From the NCBI GenBank assembly GCA_963693365.1, contig CAVNZM010000017.1, positions 6,572,001 to 6,636,000 on the forward strand: DNA of 64,000 nt, read 5' to 3'. The position numbers were made by a program, and so were the translations under genes. This stretch comes from Amoebidium appalachense (lineage: Eukaryota; Ichthyosporea). The notes below the pieces were generated by a model, which saw only the letters and a list, made by a program, of their open reading frames with translations, did no database searches and had not been told where the DNA came from. Positions 50,599 through 64,000 of the stretch are shown here, one piece after another; positions within the stretch are counted from its first letter, which is position 1; every line of letters starts with the position of its first letter.

Positions 50599-51132
50599 TG
50601 GCGCTGTATAATAGTCATCTCCGATGAGTTAGTTCCTCGAACCCACCTGTTATGGATCTAGACTTCTGAGCTCAAGTCCGGGTCCCTCCGGCCTCGGTCC
50701 AAGCTAAAATTTAATCTTCACATCTAGATTTATAGGCATGTTATGTGTTGAGGCAGTCTTCAGGCAACCAACTCGATTACATGCATATGCATGGCCCATG
50801 CAGCAATATTAATTAGGGTGGAAGCCAAACATGCGATCATTGGCATACCTGGTCCTGTACCTTTTTTTTCAAATATCCAGAACAAATCAGAATTTGCAAT
50901 TGAAGCCGAAACAGATGGCCTGTGCCCTGGATGTGTCACGGCTAGCTGCAACATCTTGGAATAGAAGCACGACTGAATATATATGACGGGTACCTGTCGA
51001 GCCCCGCGGGGCCGGAGGGGATGTTTGGGGGGGGGGGGGGGGGGGGGGGGGGGGTGAGATGGGTGCGCACGTGTCGAGTACGTGTGTGCATGTGTGCATG
51101 TGTGCATATGTTAACGCTTGCTCGTGTGCGCG

Positions 51133-51165
<33 letters not shown>

Positions 51166-51179
51166 CTGTGTGTGTGTGG

Positions 51180-51221
<42 letters not shown>

Positions 51222-51302
51222 GCGTGTGTGTGTGTGTGTGCATGCGTGTGTGGTGGTGGGTGTGGGTGTGGTTGGGATGGTGGGGGGAGCGGGGAAGGAG
51301 GA

Positions 51303-51339
<37 letters not shown>

Positions 51340-51857
51340 TCCGGGCGGGAGGGTTGCGCCAGGCTTCTAGACCTTCCATACCCACTGGCACTGGACAATA
51401 TTATCAAACCTTTGCCGCGGCATGTCTTTAATGTGTACTCCGATAGGCAGCAAGGCACAGCCATTCAGTTCGTTATCTTTAAACCAAGAGGTATATGCAA
51501 CTTATTGCCAAATATGGCCCGGGCCTGTGTTTGCCCATATTTGTCACTCACCAATCGCGTGCAAGTGTTTGCCCATTATGCTTTGAACTCTTTACACAGA
51601 CCTGCAAAGCCCATCGAGACTGTGCAAATATCTCGATGATTTGAAAGGGGGTTTCTTTTAGGATTCCGGGTCGGGTCAGGCCCGAAACAGACTTCCGCTT
51701 TATGAATGGGCCGTGAAACGCATCAAACAGCTTTTTGGCCTGACCCGAAAATCCCTATGAGTGGCTATGAGAAACCCCCTTAAGGCCAACTGGACATTGA
51801 ACCACATCCACCCACTTTTCCAAATACTTCCAAATATGGTGATTGCACCGTCCATAT
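49786..51857. other. Convergent intergenic region between the MED28-like gene and AsnRS
   Basis: Holds a T-then-G run (49830-49870), poly-C (50434-50465, 50570-50598), (CA)n (50486-50528), G-runs (51026-51054, 51309-51338), (GT)n with interruptions (51137-51250) and a family M element (51646-51780). The segments 49900-50430 and 50600-51000 are unique. I see no supported exon. Confidence 0.6.
51646..51780. mobile_element. MITE-like element, family M
   Basis: The left end AGGGGGTTTCTTTTAGG faces the right end GAGAAACCCCCT. The interior carries CCGGGTCGGGTCAGGCCCGA and CATCAAACAGCTTTTTGG. It lies about 80 bases beyond the AsnRS stop codon, so probably in that gene's 3' UTR. Confidence 0.8.

Positions 51858-64000
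<12,143 letters not shown>

Overview
This is a nuclear window from an intron-rich eukaryote. All recognisable genes are split by GT-AG introns of roughly 0.2 to 1.7 kb, and the products are eukaryotic: a CHERP-type splicing protein, an EPS15-type endocytic adaptor, a CMC4 twin-CX9C protein, a Mediator subunit, a bacterial/organellar-type asparaginyl-tRNA synthetase, and a KOW plus LOG-like fusion. Nothing fixes the lineage. A unicellular alga or protist is my best guess, because of the LOG-family protein and the bacterial-type AsnRS beside CHERP, EPS15 and CMC4. The window is saturated with (CA)n/(GT)n, poly-C/poly-G, (CT)n and minisatellites. Most long reading frames (Cys-Val, His-Thr, Gly-only or Pro-only) are translated microsatellite, not genes.

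Layout. 1-1370: 3' end of a decayed non-LTR retrotransposon. 1370-4627: microsatellite. 4628-6499 (+): unknown two-exon basic coiled-coil protein. 8103-22195 (-): CHERP homologue, about 18 exons, SURP, CID-like, Pro/Gln-rich, RS and G-patch regions. 23485-34688 (+): EPS15-like gene, 16 exons found, two EH domains, coiled coil, DPF motifs, C-terminal UIM. 36100-37900: two more LINE 3' ends, one an inverted copy of the element at 1-1370. 38264-43755 (+): KOW plus LOG-like Rossmann protein. 45014-46509 (-): CMC4, two exons, 69 codons. 46996-49785 (+): MED28-like subunit, divergent from CMC4. 51858-62527 (-): AsnRS, 13 exons found, 5' end not resolved. 62528-64000: G-rich higher-order minisatellite and a terminal (CA)n.

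The genes are unrelated housekeeping functions (splicing, endocytosis, mitochondrial intermembrane space, transcription, tRNA charging) and show no operon-like logic. Neighbours are mostly convergent or divergent pairs.

The most unusual aspect is intron and repeat architecture. Many introns start with (GT)n fused to the donor and end with (CA)n fused to the acceptor, so one pre-mRNA strand carries complementary UG and CA repeats at its two splice sites. Short interspersed elements appear to carry a poly-C then poly-A 3' tail. At least two further small element families, a microsatellite-bearing LINE, exact intronic segmental duplications and a decayed tandem duplication of a coding exon are also visible. 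Exon coordinates were placed by hand from splice consensus, reading phase and family alignment from memory; no database search was possible.
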